64,000 nucleotides of DNA from Aspidiotus rigidus (GCA_035079385.1 JAVHKY010000052.1:4836001-4900000); one strand, 5' to 3'. Positions 1-11,464 are shown, counted from the stretch's first letter. Notes: generated by a model not told the origin, from the sequence alone. A program made the numbers and translations.

Positions 1-152
1 AATGCACGTATCGTCCACGCAGATTGTACTGTTGGAAAGATTTATTTCGTTTACATTGTATCCAGGCAATTTTCTGGTTTAATTTGTAATTAAGGACATT
101 TTGTTGTCCAAAACGCTCTCAATTGGGGACAACAACAATGTCGTGATATATG
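1..152. repeat. Outer left arm of the long terminal inverted repeat
   Basis: The stretch around GATTGTACTGTTGGAAAGAT and AAAACGCTCTCAATTGGGGA is mirrored near 3,810-3,955 with scattered mismatches and small gaps. The match stops near base 152. Confidence 0.65.
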
Positions 153-1321
153 GCCGGGCGATATTCAAGACACTGCACGAACCGCGGACGACCGCCTTCC
201 TAAGGAGGACGCGCGACCCTTGAATGCGGCAGTAATTTACCGTCAACAAATTAAATTGTATTCGGTCTTGGCGCGACGAAATTTATAGGAGTGGGAAAAT
301 CTCGTAAATCAATCAACCAGTAACTGTTTTGGCAGAACTATACTTGCTCGCGTGTTCCCAATATTTTAATTAATATTACCGCGTTACCAAAGCTGTCGGC
401 GATTTTAAGGTATTAGATCTCCTAAAGAAGAAATCAAAATCAAAAAAGAGAAATTTTACGATATTATTATCTATTTTTCACCCCTTTTCTTTATGTATAA
501 GGTCTCCATAGTAAACCTGATGAAAGTTTACAAAGTTGAATGTGTATAATAAGAATTAAATTATTCAGTGAAAATGTCACCATCGAAAATACAACAACTA
601 GTGAACATGATGAATGAAAACGAATGCCTTTATTTGATACCATGTACAAGGGAGAAGAATAATATTGACTGCGACTGAAAGAGTAAAAAGGAACGTGAAC
701 TATAGAAGAAAAATATCTAATAAAAACGTATGTCTCGTTACCCTTCATCGCTTCCCTTTGCACACAAGCTTTTTATTTATGTATATATTTTTCTCCTTTC
801 TTCTCATTTTCACGCTTTAAAATAAGAAATAATAATATGCAGCTATGAAGAAAATGTGTTGAATATTTGGAAGACTTAATAGAAGAAAATAAGGAAAATG
901 TAGTACCTTCGTGAAATTTGACATTTCCTAATCAGCTGTAACTCTATTATATATTACTAGCAAAAATGAGGAGAAAATTTTCGAATTCCTCCCCAATCTT
1001 TTATACGCTTAGTCGATTTGTCTGGAAATGATATTATTTGACGATGGCGACGTGTAAGGCTCATATACTATTTTTGATATCGAGAAACTTCCACAAAATG
1101 GTTCCATAATTGATTCCTTTATTGTGGCTTCTTTTTCCTCGAAGAGAATTACTTCTTTACTGCGTATGTTAGAATACATTGGACTCTGGGACAAGTAGTA
1201 AAAATGTATGTTGTCATCATGTCTCAACTGATTACCAGTCATCCTTTAGCTTGCCCTGATGTTCAGTGACGCGGCACTTGCTCAATATTGGAGACAGGCC
1301 TATTTGATAAGAACGTACGTA
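153..1321. other. Sequence inserted into the left arm, content unknown
   Basis: This block has no counterpart in the right arm, where the matching halves are contiguous. It is AT-rich and holds no open frame I can recognise. No target duplication or terminal repeat was visible at its edges, so it may be an insertion or sequence lost from the right arm. Confidence 0.4.
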
Positions 1322-1557
1322 TATATTGATACGCGTTTTAATTCTTGCACTTGTACGGGTACTTGACTACAAATTTCCCTTCAACCTTTCATTTCATGAT
1401 ACCACAATGAAATTTGACATATGTGTACCTACGCGTTATTCAGACTATATATTACAATTTTTGAAGCGGGGCAAGCTTAGGCAACTTGTGGGTTGGAGTG
1501 TACCGCGGGTTGCATACCTTTAAAATCAGTTTTCTGGAAATAACGTGTCACACATTG
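1322..1557. repeat. Inner left arm of the long terminal inverted repeat
   Basis: The run from ACGGGTACTTG through TTTCATTTCATGATACC to TTTAAAATCAG is mirrored at about 3,580-3,765, with roughly four of five bases identical by eye. Confidence 0.65.
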
Positions 1558-1729
1558 ATCTGAGCGGAAAATCTTTCAAACAAAAGTTGTAGAGCATGAA
1601 ATTACCTACAAAATGATATATTTATATGTGTATTTATCATCAGAATGAAGGTAAATATGAGCATAAAGATGAGGCAACATTTTCACATTAGTTTTCTTTC
1701 AACTATACTTTCAACTCTATGCACATGCA

Positions 1730-1816
1730 AGACTAACATTGTGAAATGTCACAAATATACGGTCCACCGCGCCTTGCTATTATTATTTTAGGTAAATAGC
1801 ATCACGACTCAAAAAA

Positions 1817-1847
<31 letters not shown>

Positions 1848-1972
1848 CAAAATGAAAAAAAATCACCAATGAGTAACCTATGGAAAAAAAATGCATGTGA
1901 TGTATAAGGGACAACATCAAAGTGATGGAATGTCACAATTATACAGCCGCAATGTGCAATGCTATTGTTTTT
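1730..1972. repeat. Two direct copies of a 65-bp unit around an (AAAAC)n run
   Basis: Bases 1,730-1,795 and 1,908-1,972 share the pattern AATGTCACAA-TATAC-G followed by a GCTATT run. Between them lies an A-rich (AAAAC)n microsatellite (about 1,811-1,851). The copies are degenerate, and their function is unknown. Confidence 0.5.
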
Positions 1973-2289
1973 TCACTCGAGCCCTACAACCGCTAGGTTT
2001 GCTGTAGTCGTGAAAATGGAACCGGGGTAAAGAAGAAAATTCCATTTGTCTCAATGTAATTTCAATTTGAAATATCTTTGGAAGCAAGCGATTTTTTGAA
2101 AAAATTGAAAGAACTAAATTTGCTGATCAAAAATTTTACTTTCAAATGAAATTATCAGTTTTGAAATACATTGAAATTTTATGAAAACGGTTACTGCCCG
2201 CTCACCTCAATACCCGCTATGTCTATTATGGACCCGGTTGCGTTAAATCAGTAAGGCTAGCGATTTAAATAATGGTAATATACTACCTA

Positions 2290-2520
2290 CCGTTTGTATT
2301 GTCTCTCAGGTTCCAGATCTGAGTGGAACAAAGATGCGGATCTCTTGGGTTCCAGATCTTGACATAGAAAAAATCTAGATTTCTCGAGCCTAATAATTAT
2401 ATCTTGGTACGAAAAGAAGCTCCAGATCTTTTGAAAAAAATTGAAAAATAAATTTCCGTCATGTAGGTAACAGTCAATGAAAAAAAACAAGAGACGCGGA
2501 TACTGAGACGCATGACGACT
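2290..2520. repeat. Dispersed repeat family B, copy 1
   Basis: About 230 bp are alignable by eye with 24,825-25,065. Shared landmarks are CAGGTT-AGAT-TGAG near the start, a GATCTT-ACA segment, AAAAACTAGAT-TCT-GAGC in the middle, and a closing GGRTACTGAGGCRYRTGACGACT segment. It is non-coding and may be a SINE or MITE internal piece. A third short copy of the closing segment lies at about 24,629-24,665. Confidence 0.5.
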
Positions 2521-2879
2521 TAGTCTTGTTTGAAGTACACAAATATTTTTTGCTGTATCTTCCTATACATTGCTGTAAATTATTTATTATTTTAGTGGCC
2601 TCAGATTTAAAGTTGTAATTTTGTATAGGTAGCATTTATTCGAACAATCACGATGAATAAATTCTTGACAGTACAACTTGGAGTAGCGAAGGAAAATTGC
2701 TCCATCGATCGGTGAAAATGTGTCTTATGTCAAAAGGATTGGAAAGAGAAGTTGTCAGATCCGGAGAAGAATAAGAATCGGCGAGCAGTTCTGGATGGGT
2801 AAACATCACTTGCGCAAAATTTGGAATCTTTTGAGGCAGCTGCACAGGTACACCTTTTAATATTAATCTGAGAGCTTTG

Positions 2880-3582
2880 AACGTTGAAGGGGTTGGTATT
2901 GCCAAAACCCTCACTGGAAATCGCGCAGTGTGGCATAAAAATTGCTATTGAGAATGCGCTGCGGATAGATTGTGTAATGCACAAAAGAGAGCAGAGCTTT
3001 GGACCCCATGAAATCTTCGCCGAAAGAAACCGAGGAGGTTGAATTTTCCTTTCTCTAATCAAGTATGTGTTTTTTGCAATGAAACGGGAACCTTCAATCA
3101 ACAGTTTCAAAAACGATTGTATTATTGGAAGTATTGCTCAAGATCTACAAGATACAAGAATATTCAGGGACAATGTTCCTGATGCAATTTATTCTGATTT
3201 AAAAAGAGATTATGATGGATGTGCCGCTTGTCTTGTCAAAAAAGACATATTTTATCATTTATAAATTGATTGGAAAAGTATGACGAAGGAATGTCAGCTA
3301 CAGGATGTGCCAGCCTCATTAAAAACTTTGGTAAATATGATTCTTTTTAGGCCAGATTTCTCAAAAAACCAAAGCGATGAACTTGATTTCACAAAGGAAT
3401 GCGAGCAGGCGATACTGACAACATCTCAAACCTCAAAACATCAAGTTGTAAAAAAAGTAAAAATTTTACCTCATATTTTTGGTCATATTTGCCTCCATTC
3501 TGAGGATGAATACACATATGAATACATACTTCATGCTCTAGAACTTTTGTTTGAAAGATTTTCCGCTCAGATCAACGTGTGA
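2880..3582 (+). pseudogene. Broken uncharacterised Cys/His-containing protein inside the long-TIR element
   Basis: Successive plus-strand frames give A-V-W-H-K-N-C-Y (about 2,923-2,950), then V-C-V-F-C-N-E (about 3,064-3,085). These are followed by LQDTRIFRDN and CAACLVKKDI (open to 3,264), and a last open segment 3,280-3,582 containing ASLKTLVNMILF. The order WHK-C-Y, CxxC, LQDT, C-A-C, S-L-x-x-L-V-N-M-I resembles an uncharacterised multicopy protein type that I associate with invertebrate genomes. That association is from memory and is not a domain call. Stops and frame changes separate the segments, so this copy is dead. The overlapping minus-strand frames look like shadows. Confidence 0.4.
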
Positions 3583-3955
3583 CTTATTTCCAAAAAACTG
3601 ATTTTAAAGGTATGCAACTCACGCTACACTCCAACTCACAAGTTGCCTAAGCTTGCCTCGGTCCAAAAATTGTAATATACAGTCTGAATAACGCGTATGC
3701 CAAATTTCATGGCGGTATCATGAAATGAATGCCAAGTACCCGTACATCGCGGTATCAATTGATTCCTACCATAGAGAACAAAAATATGGACGTTGGCTTT
3801 ACAACATAGTTGTTGTCCTCAATCGAGAGCGTTTTGTGCGACAAAATATCTTTAATTGCGAATTAAACTAGAAAATTGTCTGAATACAATATAAACGAAA
3901 TAAATCTTTGCAACAGTACAATTTGTTTGGAGGATACGCGTGCATGTATTCCCAC
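3580..3955. repeat. Right arm of the long terminal inverted repeat
   Basis: This is an uninterrupted arm that pairs with 1,322-1,557 (inner half) and 1-152 (outer half). It serves as the intact reference showing that the left arm is split. Confidence 0.65.
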
Positions 3956-4624
3956 ATGGTCGTATCAGGTAGAGGATAAAGTTTAGCAGAGTCGCATATG
4001 GAGAATGCGTACACTTATTTCAATATTTATCATTTAGAGACTTTTATATTCCTCCCAATATAATGTAGTATTTTCCTGGGTTAATTATCATCAGAATAAG
4101 AAGAATCCTTTATACCTAATTCAATTTTTTCACACAATCCAGATTTCCCCTTTCAAAACAATAGCTACGCACCGGTATATGATATAAAAACTTGATTTCC
4201 TCGTGCACCGCCGAAAAATTCATCGGGAAAATTGGTAAGGTGTGGAAAACTCTCTACAGGGAAGATTGTCCCAATTTACAAAAGATTGAGGGATCATCCT
4301 TGCGTGTTTATTTGGGATTACAAAACTTGAATGAAAAAGCAACAGAACGTGGATGAGTGGTCTAGATCCATTATTAAAAAAGTTTTTCATTAGAAAAAAA
4401 ACAATAATACTCCGACTTTGCAATCCGTTGTGCGGACTGGAGCCGAGTTTGAATTCGTGTATTAAGGGGAATATGATTTAAAATAATGCTCTTTGAAGTT
4501 TCTAAAGAGTAAAATCATAAAATATGAAAAAAAAAAGGTTGAAAAGAAGATGGCTACTGGGCGTTACCTCGAAGGAAAAATGGAAAAATTGATTTGAATT
4601 TAAATGTTTACGGAAGGAGGTAGG

Positions 4625-5320
4625 TCAGAAATAAATTTGAAAATTGATGTGTGGGAAAATCGAAGGGCTTTTGGATGATAGGAAGTCGGCGGCTCTGAGA
4701 GGGGTAGAGAATTGTAGATTGTTGGCTTCTGAGTATAATATTTGTCTAATGTTGAATATTTCTGAACATTCGAAAAGATAATGATTGATATCGCCTTTAG
4801 AAGGATTGTCTGGATGAAGGGGACATAGATCAGATTCGGAAAAATTTAAGCGTTTTAGGTGAGCTGGGAGTCGATTGTGTCCAAAACGAAGACGCCTGAG
4901 TTTAACCATATAAGGGAGTGGGAAACATCGTTTAAAAGTTTATTCCAAGGGAATGCCGGAAGTAGAGGTTGAACAAGGAAATAATGAGATTTCAGTTTGT
5001 TGGCGGATTTCGAGTAGGATATTGCCCAGTCATCTCGTGTGGAGCATTGAATGAGAGAAAATAGTTCTGACATAGGGAGCAGATTTGATGAGATTGGTGA
5101 TGAGCGGGCTGATTTAGCTAAAACATCTGCAATTTCGTTGTTGAATATTCCTGCATGACTGGGGATCCAGAGAAAATGAATTTTTATGGGGGTGAGAGAA
5201 TTGATGAAGTAGACGACTGGTAAAGCTAAAGATGAATTAACGCGTGAAGGGACAGAAGAAATGGATTGGAGAGCGGAGAGAGAATCAGATATTATGAGAA
5301 AATGTCCTGTTTGTTTGTGC
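4625..5320 (-). pseudogene. I-like non-LTR retrotransposon: RNase H and C-terminal remnant
   Basis: On the minus strand the upper frame gives an RNase H core, with ISDSLSALQS (near 5,280) and then FLWIPSHAGIFNNEIADVLA (near 5,150). After a frameshift near 4,890 the second frame gives RRLRFGHNRLPAHL and a Cys/His segment ending D-I-N-H-Y-L-F-E-C (about 4,775). This order is typical of I/R1-type LINEs that carry RNase H after the reverse transcriptase. No RT is present upstream; the 5' side is replaced by the TTCGG array. The same domain type occurs at 31,031-32,576 in the same orientation. Confidence 0.75.
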
Positions 5321-5322
5321 AT

Positions 5323-5448
5323 TCGGAATTTTTTTTTTCGGACTAATTTTCTTTCGGAATAATTTTTTTTTCGGAAAATTGTTATCGGAAGAATGGCATT
5401 CGGAAGAATGTCCATTCGTGAAAATGGCCTTCGGTAAAGTGGCTTCGG
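5323..5448. repeat. Quasi-tandem TTCGG array, period about 15 nt
   Basis: TCGG (once TCGT) starts at 5,323, 5,338, 5,354, 5,371, 5,385, 5,400, 5,416, 5,431 and 5,445. The spacings are 14 to 17 nt, and a unit resembles GGCATTCGGAAGAAT. It sits directly at the 5' side of the LINE RNase H remnant. A shorter array with the same motif and period lies in another LINE at about 31,541-31,580. Confidence 0.7.
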
Positions 5449-5650
5449 AAAAGTGTCCGGGAACCAATCTGTTCCGCATGAAAAATAGATGTGAAGCTTG
5501 AAGTATGTTACTATCATAATGACCTTGCACGTTCGCCAAACATTATTTGCACGGCAGTTTGGTACTTAACAACGCAACGTAGCGCTGCATTCATCTTGAA
5601 GCGCTGCAGCTAGCCACAGCGCAGCGTATTCTTATACTTATCGCTTAGTG

Positions 5651-6025
5651 GCGGAACTATTCACTGCTGAACAAGAAAAAATTTTTTGTTTGTAGCAGTC
5701 ATTTGAATAAGTGTTTCTAAAGTAATTTTCAACGCTGAATTCAATGCCCGTTTCCGTTTTTTGATAGCACGTCTAGATTTTTCATAATGTTCTCGTTTAT
5801 TCGCACCGATTTGCAGCGGAATATCGCGAAACGTAAGGTACGTTCTCGAGTTTGGATACCGAGAAGTTCCGCGGCAAATTGATGTAAATAAACAACAACA
5901 TTGTGAAAAATCTATACGTGCTATCGCAAAACGGAAAACGGCATTGAATTCAGCGTTGAAAATTACTCTAGAAACACTTATTCAAATGAATGCTCATTTT
6001 TTCTTGTTCAGTAGTGATTATTGCC
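5651..6025. mobile_element. Foldback element, arms about 130-140 bp
   Basis: The left arm 5,651-5,791 and right arm 5,897-6,025 are near-complete reverse complements, sharing for example AATTTTCAACGCTGAATTCA and its complement. The left arm carries a small insertion near 5,680. The 105-bp loop is not coding. Flanking sequence rich in GCAGC on both sides (about 5,590-5,640 and 6,030-6,120) may be degraded outer arms. This is a MITE- or foldback-type element without coding capacity. Confidence 0.75.
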
Positions 6026-8379
6026 CACGTTCGCAGCTGGATTTTGTACCGCAGCAAGACGTTGCTGCAGCCTTCATTCGCAGCTAAAAATTCGAACGCG
6101 TCATTACTACGCAGCGGAACGCCAAGAAAATTGATGATTTTTGTCAGAAGGGATATTAATTGTATTTTTACTATTCACTTGAATTATTTCTGAAAAAGAG
6201 AGAAGGAAAAACCTCTCAATAAAAATTACTCTTTGTTGGTAATAAAACTTTTGACTCTATCTTTCTTTAACACGTAAACGACGGAACAATTATTTTGTAA
6301 CCATTCGAGTTCAGCCCCGCATATTAGAATAATCTCCAGGTAATGATCTCTCGAGTAAAATTTTATCGCACCCTCGATCGATTCCAAATGAAGCAAAAGC
6401 GAAGAAACGAAGACGGAAGACTGGTTTTTCACGACGAGCTGAAAGTATTCATTGCTGATTTCATTTCATTTTTTGAGTGAACAAAATTTTTCTTAATGTT
6501 CACCTTGACCACTGACCCCTCGTTAATCTTATCCGCTTTCATACGCCCTTCCGCGAGTACGAGTTCATTGAATATGACAGTGGTGTCATTTTGTGGATTC
6601 ATCAACTGATTTTACAAGTCGATAAGTACTTGGATAAAAAATACGAACACTCTTGTTAAATGCAGCGCGAGTTAACTTATCTATCGTAATCGTAAATCAC
6701 GCATGGGCTTTTCATACGCATATGCACTCGGTCAAACACGAAAACTACGACGCATACATAACTTATTCGATATGTTTAGGAAAAGAAAAAGAAGAACCCC
6801 CCATAATATTGTTGAATGTAAGACTGGTTTCTTTACTAGGCCATCTCGATAGCTAATTATTATGATTTTCAACACAATAATCCATCATTGTCAGCTATAG
6901 TTACGGAAGAAAATTTCATTTTGTCTGATTGTTGTAGAATAGCGTTTTTTTGTGCTTGTGTTTTTCCCCTCTTGTACGATATTTCGTAACCTGCAAAACA
7001 CGTCACGTTGGAGATGAAGTTAAATAATATGTTTTTTTTTTTCTCCTTTATTTTTCTTTTTAAGATTTCGTTATTAATAAGCTTTGCGACTCCGTGAAAG
7101 ACGACAAACAATAATGATCGACTAACATGGTTTCTCGTTATTTGGGAGGACGTTGCGACCTCCAGACCGAATCCCATCTTCGGATAAATGTCATCTTTCT
7201 TCTTAATGAATTGTTATGTTTATGAATAAAAAAACGCACGGTGAGTTATTTGTTACAAAATCAAAAGTATAATAGTAATTAAATGATACGTCATAGCAGC
7301 GGGACGAGATATGTTTGCACTATGTAAATACAAAGTAGTCAAGTTCGAATGTCAAAACGGGAGGGATTCTGACTACTGTATAAAATGAGAGGAGTAGCTT
7401 CTATCATACAGTTGTATGGAAGATAAATGAACTAAAAGCTGTACGTTGAACAAAATTAGCCTTGCTTAATATAAATATCTGTTTGCATTATGACATACAA
7501 TATGTACCTACAAACGCTTTGTAATTAACGAAGTTTATTAATCAAAGCAAATACGCAAGCGTTGTGAATTATATTCTCTTTGAAATATCATAGATCGAAT
7601 TTTATAGTGGGTACTCATCATCATTAAACTTGCATAATTGAAATCGAAAAGCAATTATAGAATTTCGATGAATAATGTCAAAATACGTCACAAAATTCGT
7701 TCTTATAAAGTTGTGAACTACAAATATTTCGAACAAATTATAAGAAATTCTCCAAAAATTTATTTCGTTGATAAGAGGTAAAATAATGTTTTGATGCACC
7801 ACAACTATTTCAATTGTTTGCTGTTGACGCTCTCTTCCTCTCATCATAATGAGTAAGAAAAAAATAAGTTATTTAAACGAAAAATCTAAGCACTAGGCAC
7901 GTGACTAGATTACCGGAATACTCGTATTTCAGAAATTTATAAGTTCGAAAATAAAATTTAGAAGGAAAACGAACCAAAAACGCTTTCGCAGGGCGGGTAC
8001 AAAACCGACTTTCCCATTCTTATTTTCCTACTCATACTAAAGGAAAAAAATACTTTTCATTTTCCGTAGCAACACTCATTCTTTTCAACGTGGGGTGGTT
8101 AACGAACTGACGTTCGACTTACGACGCTCCAAATTTTTCTAATTTAAAATAGAAAAATCCCAAAAACTACCGATTGAATTTTCAAAAAAATGATCCTATA
8201 TTCCATCAATACACATTAAACTTGCGTAATTCTCAATTTAATATAAATTGACCCAATACCAAAAGAGAACATTCGTGCACAAAAATATTAGTGGTACACA
8301 CATACATAAATACAAGTACATAGTACGGTCTAATTACGATCTGAAAGAATAAGCTGATTTTTAGTATAAATTTTCATTC
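6026..8379. other. No gene seen
   Basis: AT-rich sequence with only short chance frames. None shows a recognisable motif, and no repeat boundary is clear. Confidence 0.5.
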
Positions 8380-8634
8380 GTGGTCCCGAATAACATACTA
8401 AAATTCCAAGCCCCTACCCCTTGTGCTGACTTCTCCACAAGGAGGAGGTCATATTTTGCAGTTTTTCAAGGGGAACCCGCTATCCCTTTTGTTGGGGGTA
8501 CTTTCAGGAAATTTTCGTCCACGAGCGCAAACGCGGGCGCGAGCGAGATTGATGACGTCACGGAGTGGGGGGACTTAGAAAAGATGTTGATCCTTCAGGT
8601 ATATATTATACGAGTGGGACTTACGACGGCGTGC

Positions 8635-8790
8635 TTAACGAAGCTGAACGAGGAACGCAGGGAACCTGTTTTATGAGTTTTATGGGATTTGGTATTGAGA
8701 ATTCAAGGAAGCCTGGACCTAGATAAAGCTAGTATAAAGAAGGCCAGCCTAGTATAATATAGTTTGAGTCTAAATTTTTCTCGAATCTCG
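8635..8790 (+). repeat. Family A, left inverted arm
   Basis: This arm runs through the CAGGGAACCTG, GGATTTGGTATTGAGAATTC, AGCCTGGACCTAGATAAAGC and TAAATTTTTCTCGAAT modules. It is mirrored almost module for module at 9,185-9,385, giving a roughly 750-bp inverted structure. Confidence 0.7.
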
Positions 8791-9184
8791 AGCTGTATAA
8801 TTATGATAGGAGAGGATTTGGAAAAATGTTGACTCTCGAGTTATATATAATAGAAGGGGGCTTTATGAAATTCCTGTCATACATAGCTCGTGAGTTGAAA
8901 TTTCAACAGGGAACCTGTTCTATGGGGGGCTTTTTGAGAAATTTGCCGTGCGTCGTCCAACAAAAAACTTGGAAAAACTTCAACTCTCTAGCTATATATG
9001 ATAGGAGGAGGACTTGGAAAAATTCCTATCATATATGGCTTGAGAGTCGAAAGTTTTTTAAGTCCTTCTCCTATCATATATGACTTGATAGTCGAAATTT
9101 TGACAGGTAACCTGTTTTATGGGGGGATTTTTGAGAAATGTGCCGTGCGCCATACGCCGTGCGCCATCCGGCAAAAAACTTGGA

Positions 9185-9385
9185 AAAATTTCGACTCTCG
9201 AGCTATTCGAGAAAAATTTAGACTCTCAAACTATATTATACTAGGCTTATAGTAGGTCTAGGCCTTCTTTATACTAGCTTTATCTAGGTCTAGGCTTCCT
9301 TGAATTTTCAATACCAAATCCCATTTAACTCATAAAACAGGTTCCCTGCGTTCCTCGTTTAACTTCGTTAAGGAAGCCGTCGTTT
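9185..9385 (-). repeat. Family A, right inverted arm
   Basis: This is the reverse complement of 8,635-8,790. It is slightly longer because it keeps a CCTAGACCTACTATAAGCC segment that the left arm has shortened. Confidence 0.7.
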
Positions 9386-10248
9386 TTCCAAGTTTTTTGT
9401 TAGACGGCGGATGGCAAATTTCTCAAAAAACCCCCCCATAGAACATGTTCCCTGATAAAACGAAGTTCAACGAGGGACGCAGGGAACCTGTTCTATAAAT
9501 CAAATTGGTTTTGGTATTGAGAATTAAAGCAAGCCTACATCTCGCATAAAGCTAGTCTGGAAAAGGTCTACACCTACTATAAACCTAGTACGAAGTAGGA
9601 CGTCATCAGTGATCTGGACCTATTTTCGAAATGGACTTGAAAAAATTTCGATCCCCGAGCTATATACGATAGGAGGTGGACTTGAAATGTTGACTCTCGA
9701 GCTATATTATGGTAGAAGATGGACTTGAAAAAATTTCATCCTTCAACTTAAATAAGCAATAGGATTCGAAATTTTTCCAAGTTTAGAAAAATTTCATTCT
9801 TCAAGCTATATACAAAAGAATGGAGTCAATTTTTTTTTTCAAGTTTTTTTCCGGACGGCACATGCCGGAAGGCGCATGGCAGATCTCTCTCTCAAAAAAA
9901 ACATAGAATAGGTTTCCCTTTAAGATTTCGACTCTCTCGAACTATGTATGACAAAAGGGGACTTGAAAAAATTTCGACCCTTGATCTAGGAAACACGACG
10001 GCTTCCTTAACGAAGTTGAACGAGGAACGCAGGGGACCTGTTTTATGAGCAAATCGAATTTGGAATTGAGAATTCAAACAAGATTATATGACGGGAGGGG
10101 GACTTGGAAAAACGACGGCTTCCTTGAAATTGCAGCGCGTTCAAGTTGTCACGTCGGGACTTGGAGAAACTTCAGGCTCTAAGCTTTATATGATAGGAGG
10201 GGGACTTGGAAAAATTCTCGGGACAGCGGGTTTCCCATTGCCAGGGCA

Positions 10249-10729
10249 TCTAGTTTTTTCTTTTTAGCTCATTTCGTATGCTTTTTATCGAAAAATAAAT
10301 CAGATAAAAATTTTAGCCCACAAAATTTCCTACAAAAAGGTTTTTACGACTTTCCTCATAAAAGAGGAATTGGAGACAAGATAATAAACGCTGAATATCA
10401 GTACAATATTGACATGACGTCACTCACTGATGGGAGCGCAAGCCTTCCTATTATCCTCGGCTGTTGATGGTATAATTATTATAATGATCATATTAGTGTA
10501 GTGGTAGTGTTACAGTAGCAGCTCCTATATGTGATGTTGAGAGTAGACGCAGTAGTACCAACCAACTAAGAAAATATTATATGTATTCAGTGGCTACAAT
10601 CTCGCCTTTTATCGCTTCATCAGAAAAGTCACAAGAATCTTTTTTCTAGGAAATTTTGTGGGCTAGAACTTTTATTCCAAACATAAAATGCATACAAAAT
10701 GGGCTACAAAGGAAAAACTGCAAAATGTG
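10249..10729. mobile_element. MITE-like foldback, arms about 80 bp
   Basis: Bases 10,249-10,332 and about 10,647-10,729 are inverted copies sharing GGAAATTTTGTGGGCTA and a downstream GCATAC-AAATG-GCTA segment. The interior of about 310 bp is unique and non-coding. The left end abuts a family A module. Confidence 0.6.
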
Positions 10730-11010
10730 TCATTCTCCTCCGTGTGAATCAGTCAGCACGAAAGGGAGGGGCTCGGAATTTCAGTATGTTATTTGGGTTC
10801 ACTTATGATTTATGAAACATTCATACTCAAAATCAGTTTATTATAGAAATTACTTCCAGAAGTTGATCTTCTTTCAGGCTTATTCGACTCATATATACAT
10901 TAAAAAAACAGGCCACACACCAAAAATTCCATCGCGCGTAAGACTGCAATACCTCCTAGAGTCGGTAACAGAAGCAAAAGAAAATTGTTTGAAATTTAGG
11001 TATCGGTGTT

Positions 11011-11055
11011 TAACGCGTCCGGTTTCGATGCGGCAAAGGTATCATCTTCAGGCAA
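11011..11055 (-). ncRNA. Hammerhead-ribozyme-like motif 1
   Basis: Read on the minus strand: CUGAAGA (complement of 11,045-11,051), then an 18-nt spacer that can form a weak stem II (GAU...AUC), then GAAA (complement of 11,023-11,026) followed by CCGGACGCG. The CUGANGA-stem-GAAA order is the conserved hammerhead core. Stem III is very short, as known for hammerheads in Penelope-like elements and retrozymes. No Penelope protein was recognised nearby. Confidence 0.45.
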
Positions 11056-11464
11056 CTACAGAATCATGGATCTTTATCAGTAAATGAGATTGAATCCTCA
11101 AAAGTACGAGCCATTTTATAATTGAGGGTTGGTTTGCATATAGGCACGTAACGATAGCGAATATTAGTCTCGAACACGGTATATTGTCAATCATAAAACA
11201 TAAAAGATCATAAAAAAAAAAAAAGAAAACTCAATCAATACACAAAAGAAAAATTATTAAAATCAAAACTAAAAAGAACTAAAATACGTTTGTGTCATAA
11301 AAACGGTCGAAAAGGAAACGAAAGGGCAAATTATAAAAATTTTTAATGAAAGAGTTAAAAATGAAAAACCCAAGTCAAAATATTAGAAACACAGTTAGAT
11401 TTAAAATTATAAGACAAACAAATAGAAATTATTGACACAAAAGGAGGTCGAGACTAATCAGTGT

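Larger units (their letters stand above)
1..3955. mobile_element. Element with long terminal inverted repeats, left end cut by window
   Basis: Bases 1-152 match the reverse complement of about 3,805-3,955. Bases about 1,322-1,557 match the reverse complement of about 3,580-3,765, and both inner arms hold the same run around CAAGCTTAGGCAACTTGTG. The right arm is continuous, while the left arm is interrupted by about 1,170 bp (153-1,321), so the two arms were once one repeat of at least 350 bp. The outer end probably lies before base 1. Long inverted repeats around a coding remnant (2,880-3,582) suggest a DNA transposon. I see no recognisable transposase and cannot name the superfamily. Confidence 0.6.
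8380..10245. repeat. Cluster of modular dispersed repeat family A
   Basis: The cluster is built from recurring modules. One holds CGAGGAACGCAGGGAACCTG followed by TTTTATGAGT. Others are GGATTTGGTATTGAGAATTC, AAGCCTAGACCTAGATAAAG, ATATGATAGGAGGAGGACTT, and a GC-rich CGGACGGCG segment. Modules occur in both orientations: plus at 8,640, 9,455 and 10,010, and minus at 9,290-9,385. They are partly tandem. Further copies lie at 20.3, 23.1, 23.7, 55.4 and 62.3-63.0 kb. There is no coding capacity; open frames here are fortuitous. Confidence 0.7.

Noticed and set aside
1811..1851. Short repeats considered as a CRISPR-like array
   Set aside because: It is a simple (AAAAC)n microsatellite without spacers, and the genome is eukaryotic.
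2648..3110. Minus-strand frames of 88 and 126 codons
   Set aside because: The plus strand over the same interval carries the patterned Cys/His segments; the minus frames show no motif.
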